Below are positions 16,309 to 24,992 of a DNA stretch of 64,000 nucleotides, piece after piece. Numbering within the stretch: the first letter of the stretch is position 1; the number at the start of each line of letters is the position of its first letter. The stretch is from UBA1413 sp964650525 (GTDB lineage Bacteria; Bacteroidota; Bacteroidia; Bacteroidales; Prolixibacteraceae). A program made the position numbers and the translations under genes. The DNA is taken from the NCBI GenBank assembly GCA_964650525.1, contig CAZYUA010000007.1, positions 62,001-126,000 of the forward strand. The letters run 5' to 3'. The notes beneath the pieces are model-generated. The model had not been told where the DNA came from, did not search any database, and saw only the letters and a list, made by a program, of their open reading frames with translations.

Positions 16309-17793
16309 ATGATCCCCTACGGAAGGAATCCTTATGCAACCCGGCTTTTCGTGCTGGTACTCCTGCCTCTGCTGCTGATGGTATTGGTTTCCTCCGGTCC
16401 GGAAAACGGCTCAACGGGCGATCCGGACAGGCCCCGGTACCATTTTTCACCGGACAAAGATACGCTGGGCGCCCTTGCAGGAATGGTCTATTATGAAGAG
16501 GAATACCACTTGTTTTACCTGCCGGTTCCGGCAGGGGACCAATCCGGCCGTAACGGATGGGAACATGCTGTCAGCCGGGACCTGCTGCACTGGGAATCCA
16601 GGCCGGTTTCCTTCCCTGCCTTACCAACCGGTTCCGGAAATGACCCCTGCACACCCCTGCCGGGATGCATTATTGCCGATCAGGATAATCTGCTGAACCT
16701 CCGCCAGGGAGACCACACAACCCTTCTCTTCTTTTACACCGGCCTGGGATGTGGCCAACGGATAGCCTGGAGCAACGACCGGGGTGAGTCCTGGCATGAT
16801 TATGCCGGCAACCCGGTAATCCCCTTTGATAACAACGACGAAGCACAACATCCCAAGCTGTTTTTCCATGAGGAGTCCCGACAATGGGTGATGATACTGC
16901 ACCGTAAGCCCGACGGGGACGAACGAACACAGGGGTTCTCCTTTTTCACTTCTACAGACCTGGTTAACTGGGAATTTCAAAGCCACCTGGCAGGTTTCCG
17001 GAAAAGACCCGATATGGTTAAACTCCGTGTCAACAACCGGAGTGATGACACCCGGTGGGTTTTGTTCGAATCAGACGGCAGTTATGTAATCGGAGATTTC
17101 GACGGCAAGCAGTTCATCCCTGAAAGCCACCGCATGAAAAGCGATTACGGATCAGGCTATTCTTCTCCTTTTACCTTCTCCGACAGCAATCCGGTAAATG
17201 AAAGATGCCTTCAGATGGCTTTGCTGAAAGAGGGAGAATGGGAGACTCAAAAATCACGTGGACAATATAGTCTCGCTTCAGAATTAGCCCTCCGGAAAAC
17301 CAGTACCGGGTTATTCCTTACACGACAACCCGCCCGGGAGATCGAAACCTTATCGTTAAAAAGTGAACAGTGGCAACGAAAAAACCTGATACCAGGAATC
17401 AATCAAAACCTGATCAAACAGGTAAAAGGCGATGCCCTGCGCATACAAGGAAAATTTAATCTGAAAACCTGTGAGTCGTTTGGGTTTATGCTCCGGACCG
17501 GCAAGAAAAATCCCGGGACTGAGTTACTTTACAATGTCAGAAAACAAACCCTGACCATCCTTGGTCAGACGGTTCCTTTGGAGCCTGTCGACCAGACCAT
17601 TTCACTGGACATACTGATCGACAGGACATCGGTAGAAGTGTATGCAAATCAGGGAAAGGTAGTAATTTCTAATATCCTGTTTGCCGGGGAGACCGACAAA
17701 GGGCATGTCTTGTACAACACCGGAGGCGAATTGATGGTTGAGGAACTCCGGATAACCCCTCTTTCTCCGGCATGGAATAATCCACGCAAGTAA
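16309..17793 (+). CDS. Catalytically dead GH32-fold protein (levanase/invertase-like)
   Basis: 494 residues with an N-terminal hydrophobic segment (13-27, signal or anchor), then a five-bladed GH32 propeller (about 44-320) and a beta-sandwich C-terminal domain. Framework motifs are clear: YHFSPD, GMVYYEEEYHLFY, AVSRDLLHWE, IAWSNDRGESW, DFDGKQF. Yet all three catalytic positions have changed. The nucleophile Asp of NDPNG is Ala55 (LGALAG), the RDP Asp is His181 (QHP), and the acid/base Glu of ECPD is Lys232 (KRPD). It therefore cannot work as a normal fructosidase. It may bind sugar or have a structural or sensing role. It is coupled to the DUF58 gene upstream. Confidence 0.85.
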   Translation: MIPYGRNPYATRLFVLVLLPLLLMVLVSSGPENGSTGDPDRPRYHFSPDKDTLGALAGMVYYEEEYHLFYLPVPAGDQSGRNGWEHAVSRDLLHWESRPVSFPALPTGSGNDPCTPLPGCIIADQDNLLNLRQGDHTTLLFFYTGLGCGQRIAWSNDRGESWHDYAGNPVIPFDNNDEAQHPKLFFHEESRQWVMILHRKPDGDERTQGFSFFTSTDLVNWEFQSHLAGFRKRPDMVKLRVNNRSDDTRWVLFESDGSYVIGDFDGKQFIPESHRMKSDYGSGYSSPFTFSDSNPVNERCLQMALLKEGEWETQKSRGQYSLASELALRKTSTGLFLTRQPAREIETLSLKSEQWQRKNLIPGINQNLIKQVKGDALRIQGKFNLKTCESFGFMLRTGKKNPGTELLYNVRKQTLTILGQTVPLEPVDQTISLDILIDRTSVEVYANQGKVVISNILFAGETDKGHVLYNTGGELMVEELRITPLSPAWNNPRK

Positions 17794-17865
17794 ACAGGCC
17801 AACCTTAAAAGAACACGATCACCCACCTGCACCCGACGGTGGTGCCCGCATGGGTGCCGGGAAGC

Positions 17866-18459
17866 CTATTGATTGGCTACCACAGAGAAATCGAGGGTGA
17901 AGGTATCCGCAATCATCCGGTCACCCAGACCTGAAAAAAAGGATCCTGACCCGTAGCGAATCCCGTATTGCGTACGGTTAATCTCCATTTTGCCCTTCGC
18001 CCGGAATTGCCTGCCTGAAACCTCCTGCGTCAATGTGAAGGAAACGGGATGTGTGATTCCCTTGATGGTCAGATTGCCTGTCACTTCCAGGGAACCATCA
18101 TCCATCTTGCGTACCCGGGTTATGGAGAGGTCTGAAACAGGATGGGTCGCGGTCCCGAAAAAATCATCCGATTTGAGGTGGTTGGTCAGCCGGGCATTCA
18201 TGTCCGGATTCTGAAGATCTTCCACTATGATGGAATTCATATCCATTGCAAAAGTGCCGCCGGAGAGAATCCCCTCTTTTAAGGTTATCGTTCCTTTCTG
18301 AAGCGTTATTCGGCCGTAGTGTTCACCCGCGACTTTTTTGCCGGTCCACTTGACTGCCGACTTGCTGACATCCACGAGGTACTCCTCAGCCTTCAGAAAA
18401 CCTGGCACAGTAATTCCCGCGACGATCATTAAAACATACATTACCATTGTTTGCATCAT
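17866..18459 (-). CDS. YceI family protein (exported)
   Basis: 197 residues with an N-terminal signal peptide (hydrophobic to about residue 20). The YceI lipocalin-like barrel is recognisable: VDVSKSAVKWTGKKVAGEHYG, then a run of amphipathic strands and the GNLTIKGITHPV motif in the second half. Family members bind polyisoprenoid-type lipids in the periplasm, and in Bacteroidota they are often redox- or stress-related; the ligand here is unknown. It is convergent with the GH32-fold gene and divergent from a Crp/Fnr regulator, which could control it. Confidence 0.88.
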   Translation of the reverse strand: MMQTMVMYVLMIVAGITVPGFLKAEEYLVDVSKSAVKWTGKKVAGEHYGRITLQKGTITLKEGILSGGTFAMDMNSIIVEDLQNPDMNARLTNHLKSDDFFGTATHPVSDLSITRVRKMDDGSLEVTGNLTIKGITHPVSFTLTQEVSGRQFRAKGKMEINRTQYGIRYGSGSFFSGLGDRMIADTFTLDFSVVANQ

Positions 18460-18583
18460 AATTCATCAATAGATTAGAGTTCAAAAACTTTTACTGAAAC
18501 AGCCCTGCAGCGCTTTTGTTCAGCTACCGGCGGGGAATTGTTTCTTTTACCCGACATGTTCCGGCAGTTTCAGAGAGGTTTGG

Positions 18584-18591
18584 TATATTTG
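18584..18591 (+). promoter_or_regulatory. Promoter -7 box (TAnnTTTG) for the Crp/Fnr gene
   Basis: TATATTTG lies 61 nt before the ATG at 18653, an exact consensus match. No convincing -33 element was found. Confidence 0.45.
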
Positions 18592-18652
18592 TACCGGTTC
18601 GCACCATTTTTGAATGGGGTCCGGATGACTATTCATTATTCACAGCAACAGG

Positions 18653-19354
18653 ATGAGAACATTTTTAAAGAGACCAGCAGAAGACGATACAGATCTGGGC
18701 AGTTTTTTTCTGTTCAGAAAACTTTCTGATGCGGAGCTGAGCCGGCTCAATCTGGAAAAATCGTGTTCGTTGTATCATAAAGGAAGTGTTATTTACCGGG
18801 AGGGAAGCAGGCTGACCGGATTTTTCTGTGTTACCAAAGGTATCGTTAAGATTTTCAAGACAGGAATCGACGGGAAGGAACAAATTATCCGTTTTGCCAA
18901 AAATGGAGAAATCATCGCCTATCGTTCTTTGCTCAGCCAGGAACTTGCCTGTACGTCGGCCAAGGTGATCGAGGAAGCTGTTTTGTGTCATGTTCCCTAC
19001 CAGACTTTGTTATTTTTAATCCAGAACAACTGGCAGTTTTCGCACCATATGCTTCAGATTGTATGCCGTGAATTGCGCGAAGCAAATGATTACATAACGG
19101 ATATCGCCCAGAAATCGGTCAGGGAAAGACTGGCGGAAGTATTGCTGCTGCTGCGCGAGAATTTTGAGCTGGATAATCAGAATACGCTTCAGATTTCCCT
19201 GACCAGGGAAGAATTGGCGAATATGGTCGGCACCGCAACAGAATCGGTAATCCGCTTGTTGTCGGAATTCAAACAGGAACGCCTGATTGAACTTCAGGGG
19301 CGGAAAATTAAATTCATCAATATCAGCGGCCTTCGGAAAGTTGCCAATATCTGA
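18653..19354 (+). CDS. Crp/Fnr family transcriptional regulator
   Basis: 233-residue regulator. It has an N-terminal cyclic-nucleotide-binding-like barrel (about 25-140, with HKGSVIYREGSRLTGFFCVTKG-type sequence), a dimerisation helix, and a C-terminal winged helix. The recognition region reads LTREELANMVGTATESVIRLLSEF. It lacks the N-terminal cysteine cluster of Fnr, so it probably does not sense oxygen through an Fe-S centre. The effector is unknown. It is divergent from the yceI-like gene, about 190 nt apart. The target genes cannot be told from sequence alone. Confidence 0.9.
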   Translation: MRTFLKRPAEDDTDLGSFFLFRKLSDAELSRLNLEKSCSLYHKGSVIYREGSRLTGFFCVTKGIVKIFKTGIDGKEQIIRFAKNGEIIAYRSLLSQELACTSAKVIEEAVLCHVPYQTLLFLIQNNWQFSHHMLQIVCRELREANDYITDIAQKSVRERLAEVLLLLRENFELDNQNTLQISLTREELANMVGTATESVIRLLSEFKQERLIELQGRKIKFINISGLRKVANI

Positions 19355-19418
19355 CCAATTGCCGCCTGCATCAGGTCTGCTTTTTGCCTGCAGAACGACC
19401 GAAACGAAGATTGCATCC

Positions 19419-20627
19419 TCAAAGGCTGAGCCAGTCTTCAGGGTTGAGTTTCTTGTTCTCTTTCCAGATCTGGAATTTCAGGACGGTTTTGTCACCTTCA
19501 TTTCTGTCTGTAAAGATGGTTCCCAGGTTCTGGCGAATACCCACTTGATCACCCTTTTTGACCGTCACATCCACCAGGTTTGAATAAACGGTCAGATAGG
19601 GACCATGCCGTAAGATGACGGCAACATTGCCTCCTGCGATGCCGAAAACCCTGCTCACCTCCCCGCTGAAAACTGACCGGGCTTTCGACCCTGCCGCTGT
19701 GTTTATGTTCACTCCGTTGTTATTAACGGTTACATTATGAAGGACAGGGTGGGGATGAATCCCGAATTTTTCCGTTATAACACCCCGCTCGACCGGCCAG
19801 GGCAGACGGTTTCTGTTTTGCTCAAAATTATCCCCCAGGGTCTTTTGTTCAGGTGTCAGCACAAACCCTGGTTTTCCGCTTTTACCGGATTTGGCAGCTT
19901 CTTCTTCGATGATCCTCTGGATCTCCTTTTCCAGGTCTTTCTCTATCTGCCGCTGGCGGGAAAGCTTTTTCTGGAGATCCGACTTCTCAGACTGCAATTT
20001 TCGGGCAATCAGGTTCTGCTGCGACCTTTGAAGGTCCAGTTTTTTCTTTTCCGTTTCCTGCTCCCGTATCAAACCCTCCTTTTGCATTTGCATTCTTTCC
20101 AGATCCCTGGTTTTTCTTTCCAGGATAGTACTGATCGAAGCAATCACTTCTGCCTGCTTCTTCCGGTAATCGGTGTACTGTTTGATATAAATAAACCTCC
20201 GGAATGCCTGGTTTACATTATCAGAGGACAGGAAAAACAGAACCTTATCGTAGGCACTCCGGTTTTTCCAGGCAAACCGGACCATCTGGGCATACTCAGA
20301 CCGGATTTTCTCGAGGTCGGCCGACAACATAATCAGGACCTCTGAATTGTCGTCCATAAAGGATTGCATCAGGGAAGCCTCGGATGTCATCACCGAGATA
20401 AGCTCCTTTTGCCGGTCTATCTGTTTGTTAATCAGCCTGAGTTTACCCAATGTAGCCTTCTGGTTCTGACTGACTCTTCCGAGCAGTTCGTTGGTATACC
20501 TGATCTCACGGGAGGCAGACTGTTTTCGGTTCTGCAGGTCATCGAGATTCTGACCAGCCGAAGATACCGCCCAAAAAAGCAGAAATAGTGCAATCGAATA
20601 AGGGTATAAAACCTGCCTGAAAAACAT
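19419..20627 (-). CDS. EnvC-like murein hydrolase activator (degenerate LytM domain)
   Basis: 402 residues: signal peptide ending near SSAGQ, a long coiled coil (about 25-250, Glu/Lys/Gln-rich), and a C-terminal LytM (M23) fold. The LytM zinc ligands are absent. The usual H-x-G-I-D site reads NNNGVNI, the YAH position reads YSN, and the final HLHFE reads LKFQI. As in EnvC and NlpD, such a domain is expected to activate an amidase during cell separation rather than cut peptidoglycan itself. It is the last gene of the dut-TPR-DUF4292-envC operon (4-nt gap). The partner amidase is not in the window. Confidence 0.85.
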   Translation of the reverse strand: MFFRQVLYPYSIALFLLFWAVSSAGQNLDDLQNRKQSASREIRYTNELLGRVSQNQKATLGKLRLINKQIDRQKELISVMTSEASLMQSFMDDNSEVLIMLSADLEKIRSEYAQMVRFAWKNRSAYDKVLFFLSSDNVNQAFRRFIYIKQYTDYRKKQAEVIASISTILERKTRDLERMQMQKEGLIREQETEKKKLDLQRSQQNLIARKLQSEKSDLQKKLSRQRQIEKDLEKEIQRIIEEEAAKSGKSGKPGFVLTPEQKTLGDNFEQNRNRLPWPVERGVITEKFGIHPHPVLHNVTVNNNGVNINTAAGSKARSVFSGEVSRVFGIAGGNVAVILRHGPYLTVYSNLVDVTVKKGDQVGIRQNLGTIFTDRNEGDKTVLKFQIWKENKKLNPEDWLSL

Positions 20628-20631
20628 GGTC

Positions 20632-21513
20632 TTAATTTACATAAACTCTTTCAAAGTTTTCAGGAATCGTCAGAAGATTCAATGAACTATCTCCTGTTGA
20701 AAACCCTGACATATTGGTAAAAATCTGAAGGATTCCCTTGTCAGATACAATTTCAACGTTTACCGATGCCGGAAAGTACTGACCCTCTACTGGTTCAAAA
20801 TCATCAAATGTCATTTCTGCCCTGCGGTCAGCAAACCTCTCTTCGAGCGTTAATCTCCGGACCCGGAAAAGCCGGGGATCGAGGTAACAGGTTTGGGTCA
20901 CCGGTATGTTTTCATCGTTTCTTTTCAGGATTTTTCCGATCCGCTGGGTTTTTCCCCGATCCTCCATCCGGTTGAGTTTCCAGGTTGTCTCTGATTGAAG
21001 TACATACTGGTTGTTTTCGATCCACGATTTATATTCCCTCAACTCCTTTTCATCTTCAAAAACCGAGAAAATATCAGCTGCAAGGATTGCCTGGACAAAC
21101 CGGAAGTCGACGTCAAAATTCAACAGAGACCGGAAAGGGGTGTAATCGCCTGTATAATAACTTCGGTTGAAATAGTTCACATAGGTCACCTGATCGGGCG
21201 TAAGCATGATCCTGGCCAGGACGATATTCAGCTTGGTCACTGAAATGAGAACACAGCTGTCTCTGATTGCCTGGACTCCGGCTCGGAACGAAGTGCTGGT
21301 TTTGCCGCTATTCACCTGAATGCCGATTTTTTTTATGGCAAACATCCGGTATTGAAAGGTGTTCTCCCGGGCTTTCCTGTAAAGCCCGGGGGCAGAGACA
21401 GGCCGGAGTTTCATTTCGGGGATCTGTTCCGGGGTCCGGCAGGAAACCACCATGCCAAGAAACATCAGAAAAAACAGTACCCGGGGCACGGAATGCACAA
21501 ATGCACGAATCAT
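20632..21513 (-). CDS. DUF4292 lipoprotein
   Basis: 293 residues with a lipoprotein signal (lipid Cys in GMVVSC). The body is beta-rich and resembles the LolA/LolB-like DUF4292 family of Bacteroidota, with the typical start LRPVSAPGLYRKARENTF and a central long strand series. Families of this fold carry or anchor lipoproteins at the outer membrane, so it may assist outer-membrane trafficking; that is inference. It overlaps the upstream TPR gene by 4 nt (ATGA) and precedes the EnvC-like gene by 4 nt, so it is tightly coupled in the operon. Confidence 0.75.
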   Translation of the reverse strand: MIRAFVHSVPRVLFFLMFLGMVVSCRTPEQIPEMKLRPVSAPGLYRKARENTFQYRMFAIKKIGIQVNSGKTSTSFRAGVQAIRDSCVLISVTKLNIVLARIMLTPDQVTYVNYFNRSYYTGDYTPFRSLLNFDVDFRFVQAILAADIFSVFEDEKELREYKSWIENNQYVLQSETTWKLNRMEDRGKTQRIGKILKRNDENIPVTQTCYLDPRLFRVRRLTLEERFADRRAEMTFDDFEPVEGQYFPASVNVEIVSDKGILQIFTNMSGFSTGDSSLNLLTIPENFERVYVN

Positions 21514-23264
21514 TGGTTTTCCCTGATATAGTTTTTTTCGATAATCTTTTTTCGAAGAATTTCAGCTTCCGGACTGAGCTTCAGGGCTTTCTCCCAATAG
21601 GTCAGAGCCTCTTCGGTTCTTCCCAGCATAAATAAAATATCGCCGTAATGTTCGATCAGGGTAGGATTTTCCTCTTCCGATTTATCAAGGGCAGTTTCCA
21701 TATAAAACCGTGCCAATGCATAATTTTTCTTTTTAAACAACACCCAGGCATAGGTGTCCAGGTAAGTCGCATTGTCAGGGAATTTTTCAACCACCCTTCC
21801 GCTCATCCGTTCGGCTTTTTCCAGGTCACGGCCGGCAAGCGAAAGATAATAGGCATAGTTGTTCAGAGCGATATAATTCTCCGGATCCAGGTCAATTGCC
21901 TTATCGAACAGGGCGAAGGCTTCCTCATACCGGTTTAATTTATACAAGGCTTCACCCTTCAGGAAGGTAAACTGACCCTTAAGAAGTTCGTTGTCGATCA
22001 CATAAATGATGCCTTCATCTGAAATGGTGATCGCATCGTTGAACTGTTCCAGTTGCAGTGCAGCTATCGCCTTAAAAAAATAGATCTGTGCCTGGTTGGG
22101 ATACATAGTAAGGGCAGACTCGCTGTGCTTGAGCAGGGAAGCCCAATCCTGAAGATCATTGTCAAGTATCAGGATCTGCTCCCAGATGGCATAATCGCTG
22201 ATTCCGGTGTTGAGGATTTTTTTCAGCTGCTCCTGGGCTTCCTTGTTTCTTTTGTTCCGGATCAGGTATTCGGCATAGATCGAATAAACCCTGAAATCAT
22301 CCGGATAAAGATCCGTAAGGATACGGATGAGCTCTTCATTTTGTTTTGCCGTAAGGGGGAATTTGGCCTGGGTACCGGTATGTAAAAGGTAAAGCTGAAG
22401 TTTGGTATCCACATCCACGTTTGAGCTTTCAAATCCTTTTTTGGTCTCTTCAAAAGCTTTCAGGGTATCTCCGTCCTCCAGGTAAAATCCGGCAAGTGAA
22501 AAATGAATAAACCCGTTTTCAGGCTCTCTTTGCAGCACTTTCATGTAATTAGCCAGGGCTTTTTCCCTGTCTCCCTGGCTCTTATAAAGGTCAGCCAGCA
22601 AGCCGTAATACCTGGCGTCGGCAGGATGGGCTTCGATCAGTCTCTGGATCTCTGCGAAAGCTTCTTTAACCTTGCCGTCTTGCAGGTAGATATCCTGGAT
22701 AGCCATGGAGATCTGGTCGTTGGTTCCGGTTTTCTTTTCCAGGTCACGGAAAGCTCTTATGGCTTCGTCGTATTTTTTCGCCCGGGTCAGCTGCATGGCT
22801 TTCAAATACAGGTACTCCTGGTTTTCAGGTTCCATTTCTGACAAAAGAGCGTAAACAGCTGCCGCTTCGGCATCTTTACTGCTCTGGGCAAGTACTTTTG
22901 CCAACAGCAGATGGTACCATTTGTTATCCGGATTTATCGAAACGGCCTTTTCGAGCAGGAGGGAGGCACTGGTAAGGTCGTTGTTGGCGATGTGCAGGTT
23001 TGCCAGTTCGAACATTGCTGCCGAGGATTTGGGATCTATTTCCAGGCAGGCAGAAAGAAAGGTCACAGCCTTTCGCGGATTGCCGATCATTTTCTGTTTC
23101 AGGGCCTCGATAAAAAGATATTCAAACTCTTTGACCTTTTCTTCAGAAAGGACGGTTTTTCCCCCCGGATCGACCGGTACGGCTTTCTGGGCCTCCCGGG
23201 AACCGGAACATGCCATCATGACTAAAGCAATTAGCAAAGACAACCCTATAGAAATTTGTCTCAT
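21510..23264 (-). CDS. TPR-repeat lipoprotein
   Basis: 584 residues, lipoprotein signal (MMACS) followed by at least ten tetratricopeptide repeats from about residue 45 to the end. Clear TPR consensus elements include the runs SAAMFELANLHIANND, AIDLDPENYIALNNYAYYL and TLIEHYGDILFMLGR. It is a protein-protein interaction scaffold, probably facing the periplasm on the outer membrane. It lies between dut (4-nt gap) and DUF4292 (4-nt overlap). This gene order is conserved in Bacteroidota and suggests a role with the EnvC-like protein in envelope assembly, but the partner is unknown. Confidence 0.85.
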   Translation of the reverse strand: MRQISIGLSLLIALVMMACSGSREAQKAVPVDPGGKTVLSEEKVKEFEYLFIEALKQKMIGNPRKAVTFLSACLEIDPKSSAAMFELANLHIANNDLTSASLLLEKAVSINPDNKWYHLLLAKVLAQSSKDAEAAAVYALLSEMEPENQEYLYLKAMQLTRAKKYDEAIRAFRDLEKKTGTNDQISMAIQDIYLQDGKVKEAFAEIQRLIEAHPADARYYGLLADLYKSQGDREKALANYMKVLQREPENGFIHFSLAGFYLEDGDTLKAFEETKKGFESSNVDVDTKLQLYLLHTGTQAKFPLTAKQNEELIRILTDLYPDDFRVYSIYAEYLIRNKRNKEAQEQLKKILNTGISDYAIWEQILILDNDLQDWASLLKHSESALTMYPNQAQIYFFKAIAALQLEQFNDAITISDEGIIYVIDNELLKGQFTFLKGEALYKLNRYEEAFALFDKAIDLDPENYIALNNYAYYLSLAGRDLEKAERMSGRVVEKFPDNATYLDTYAWVLFKKKNYALARFYMETALDKSEEENPTLIEHYGDILFMLGRTEEALTYWEKALKLSPEAEILRKKIIEKNYIRENQ

Positions 23265-23268
23265 CCTG

Positions 23269-23703
23269 TCAGTTTTTGCCAGTATGACCGAAGCCGCCTT
23301 CTCCTCTTGTGGTATTCACCAGTTCTTCACTGATAAGCCATTCCACCCGTTCGTGGGAGGCGATCACCATTTGGCTTATGCGGTCACCATTTTTAATAAC
23401 AAAGTCCTCCCGGGAAAGGTTGATCAGGATCACCCCGATTTCTCCCCGGTAATCAGAATCGATGGTTCCCGGAGAATTCAGTACCGTGATTCCCCGTTCC
23501 AGGGCCAGCCCGCTGCGGGGTCTCATCTGGGCTTCGTAACCGACAGGAATCTCGGCATACAATCCGGTGGGTATCCGCATTCTTTCAAACGGTTTCAAGA
23601 TCACTTCCTCAGGAAGAAATGCCCTTACATCCATTCCTGACGAATGAAGCGTACTGTAGGCCGGCAATGGATTTCCCGATTTGTTTACTATCCTGATAAC
23701 CAT
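23269..23703 (-). CDS. dut: Deoxyuridine 5'-triphosphate nucleotidohydrolase (dUTPase)
   Basis: 144-residue homotrimeric enzyme that converts dUTP to dUMP, keeping uracil out of DNA and feeding dTMP synthesis. Conserved motifs: HSSGMDVRA (motif 1), RPRSGLA (2), LNSPGTIDSDYRGEI (3), NGDRISQMV (4) and RGEGGFGHTG (5). An in-frame ATG at 23736 would add 11 residues, but the ATG at 23703 gives the standard N-terminus, and a promoter box lies between them. It heads the operon with the TPR, DUF4292 and EnvC-like genes. Confidence 0.96.
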   Translation of the reverse strand: MVIRIVNKSGNPLPAYSTLHSSGMDVRAFLPEEVILKPFERMRIPTGLYAEIPVGYEAQMRPRSGLALERGITVLNSPGTIDSDYRGEIGVILINLSREDFVIKNGDRISQMVIASHERVEWLISEELVNTTRGEGGFGHTGKN

Positions 23704-23723
23704 ACTATTTTTTCTGAGTGACG

Positions 23724-23731
23724 CAAAGATA
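23724..23731 (-). promoter_or_regulatory. Promoter -7 box (TAnnTTTG) for the dut operon
   Basis: The minus strand reads TATCTTTG, 21 nt before the dut ATG at 23703. It overlaps the upstream in-frame ATG region, which argues against a start at 23736. Confidence 0.55.
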
Positions 23732-23834
23732 GGCAATTCAGTTCAACTGCAGGAGGTGTTAACAATTATTAAGGAAGGAGGACGAGCAGGAATCGGGCGG
23801 GCAGGGCATTTGTAAGCCGGGACCGGAAAGGACT

Positions 23835-24860
23835 CTATTGTGCGGCAGGAACTTTCCCGGATTGTGTTTTCCTGAAATAATCAATAAACAGGGAAGGGGT
23901 TTCCCGCGTTTTGAAAATAGGTTCGGAAACCGATGGCACGATATGGCGGCAGTCTCTTACCAATCCGGGAATTCCTTCTGTCATTTCAGGCTTATAAACC
24001 GAAAAATCAACCTGGTTGCCGGCTTTCCGGCAGTGGAGGATCCACTGATATACCCGGCAGGGATCGACTATCCCGAAAGGAACGCATTCATCGGCAGATC
24101 CGGCGACTGCAGGGCACCAGGCTTCAGCTTTGGCCAGGTCTCTTCGTGTTATCTGGCGCTGGTTGTTTAAACCGCCACCTATCAGCTTCTTCGGGATGCC
24201 GACCTTGACCATCCAGTTTTCCTGTTCCGGTCCTGAAATACCTGATAAATCAAGCATCATCATTCCATAGGCTGAGCATCCTGCCCCTTCATGCTCATAT
24301 CCCGGCCAAAAAGCTCCTCCATAAAAACATGCCGGCGGCGGATACCCTTCCCGCGACTCCCTAAAGGCCCGGATAAACGCCAGACTCCTTAAAGCAGCTT
24401 CCTCACTGATCAGATACCGGATGTAGCCTATTTTTCCCAACCGGGCATAATGGCGAAGTGTTTGCCTGATTTCATCGGCCGTCTCTATCTTTCCCTTCAG
24501 AGGGATGCCAATAATTCCCATTCCAATTTTGTCCTTTACCAACAGTCTTTTTTTTTCTTTTGCGGAAGCAGAAGCCATGGCTGAAAAATGAAGTGTATCC
24601 AGCAATGGGGTTTTCAGTTTCACTGCCATATGTCCGATGAGATATTGCCGGTGGCGGAGAATTTTTGCAACCGATCCTTTTCTGACAGACTTATAAAGGG
24701 AGGAGGGAGAATCCCAGTTCAGGGGAACAACGGGTTGCATCACGTACAGGGTCAGCTCATGAACGGAATCCCTGCCTTCGCAGGAGCCGGCAGCCCTGGT
24801 CTCCGCAGGAAAGCCCGGCAGCAGATTCATCAGCAAGGCTGCTATCAGGATCCACTTCAT
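23835..24860 (-). CDS. Exported protein of unknown function
   Basis: 341 residues with a good signal peptide (cleavage near TRAAG, about residue 24). I do not recognise the family. The mature part is mixed alpha/beta with several Gly- and Cys-containing stretches. The most striking is YEHEGAGCSAYGMMMLDLSG near the middle, in which Glu, His and Cys lie close together. Later come GGGLNNQRQITRRDL and a Cys-containing loop, VDPCRVYQW. The closeness of His and Cys invites a hydrolase or transferase idea, but there is no family evidence. It stands alone between dut and a divergent pullulanase. Confidence 0.6.
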   Translation of the reverse strand: MKWILIAALLMNLLPGFPAETRAAGSCEGRDSVHELTLYVMQPVVPLNWDSPSSLYKSVRKGSVAKILRHRQYLIGHMAVKLKTPLLDTLHFSAMASASAKEKKRLLVKDKIGMGIIGIPLKGKIETADEIRQTLRHYARLGKIGYIRYLISEEAALRSLAFIRAFRESREGYPPPACFYGGAFWPGYEHEGAGCSAYGMMMLDLSGISGPEQENWMVKVGIPKKLIGGGLNNQRQITRRDLAKAEAWCPAVAGSADECVPFGIVDPCRVYQWILHCRKAGNQVDFSVYKPEMTEGIPGLVRDCRHIVPSVSEPIFKTRETPSLFIDYFRKTQSGKVPAAQ

Positions 24861-24992
24861 CTGGCCTTAGTAAACATCGGTTACCATCGTGATACCAATG
24901 CAATGTTAGGGAAAAAAAACACACCCGGGTAAGGAGCGGTACCAATGAATGTTACTTTTACACAGGTTTAACAAAACCGGTCATGGCATGCG

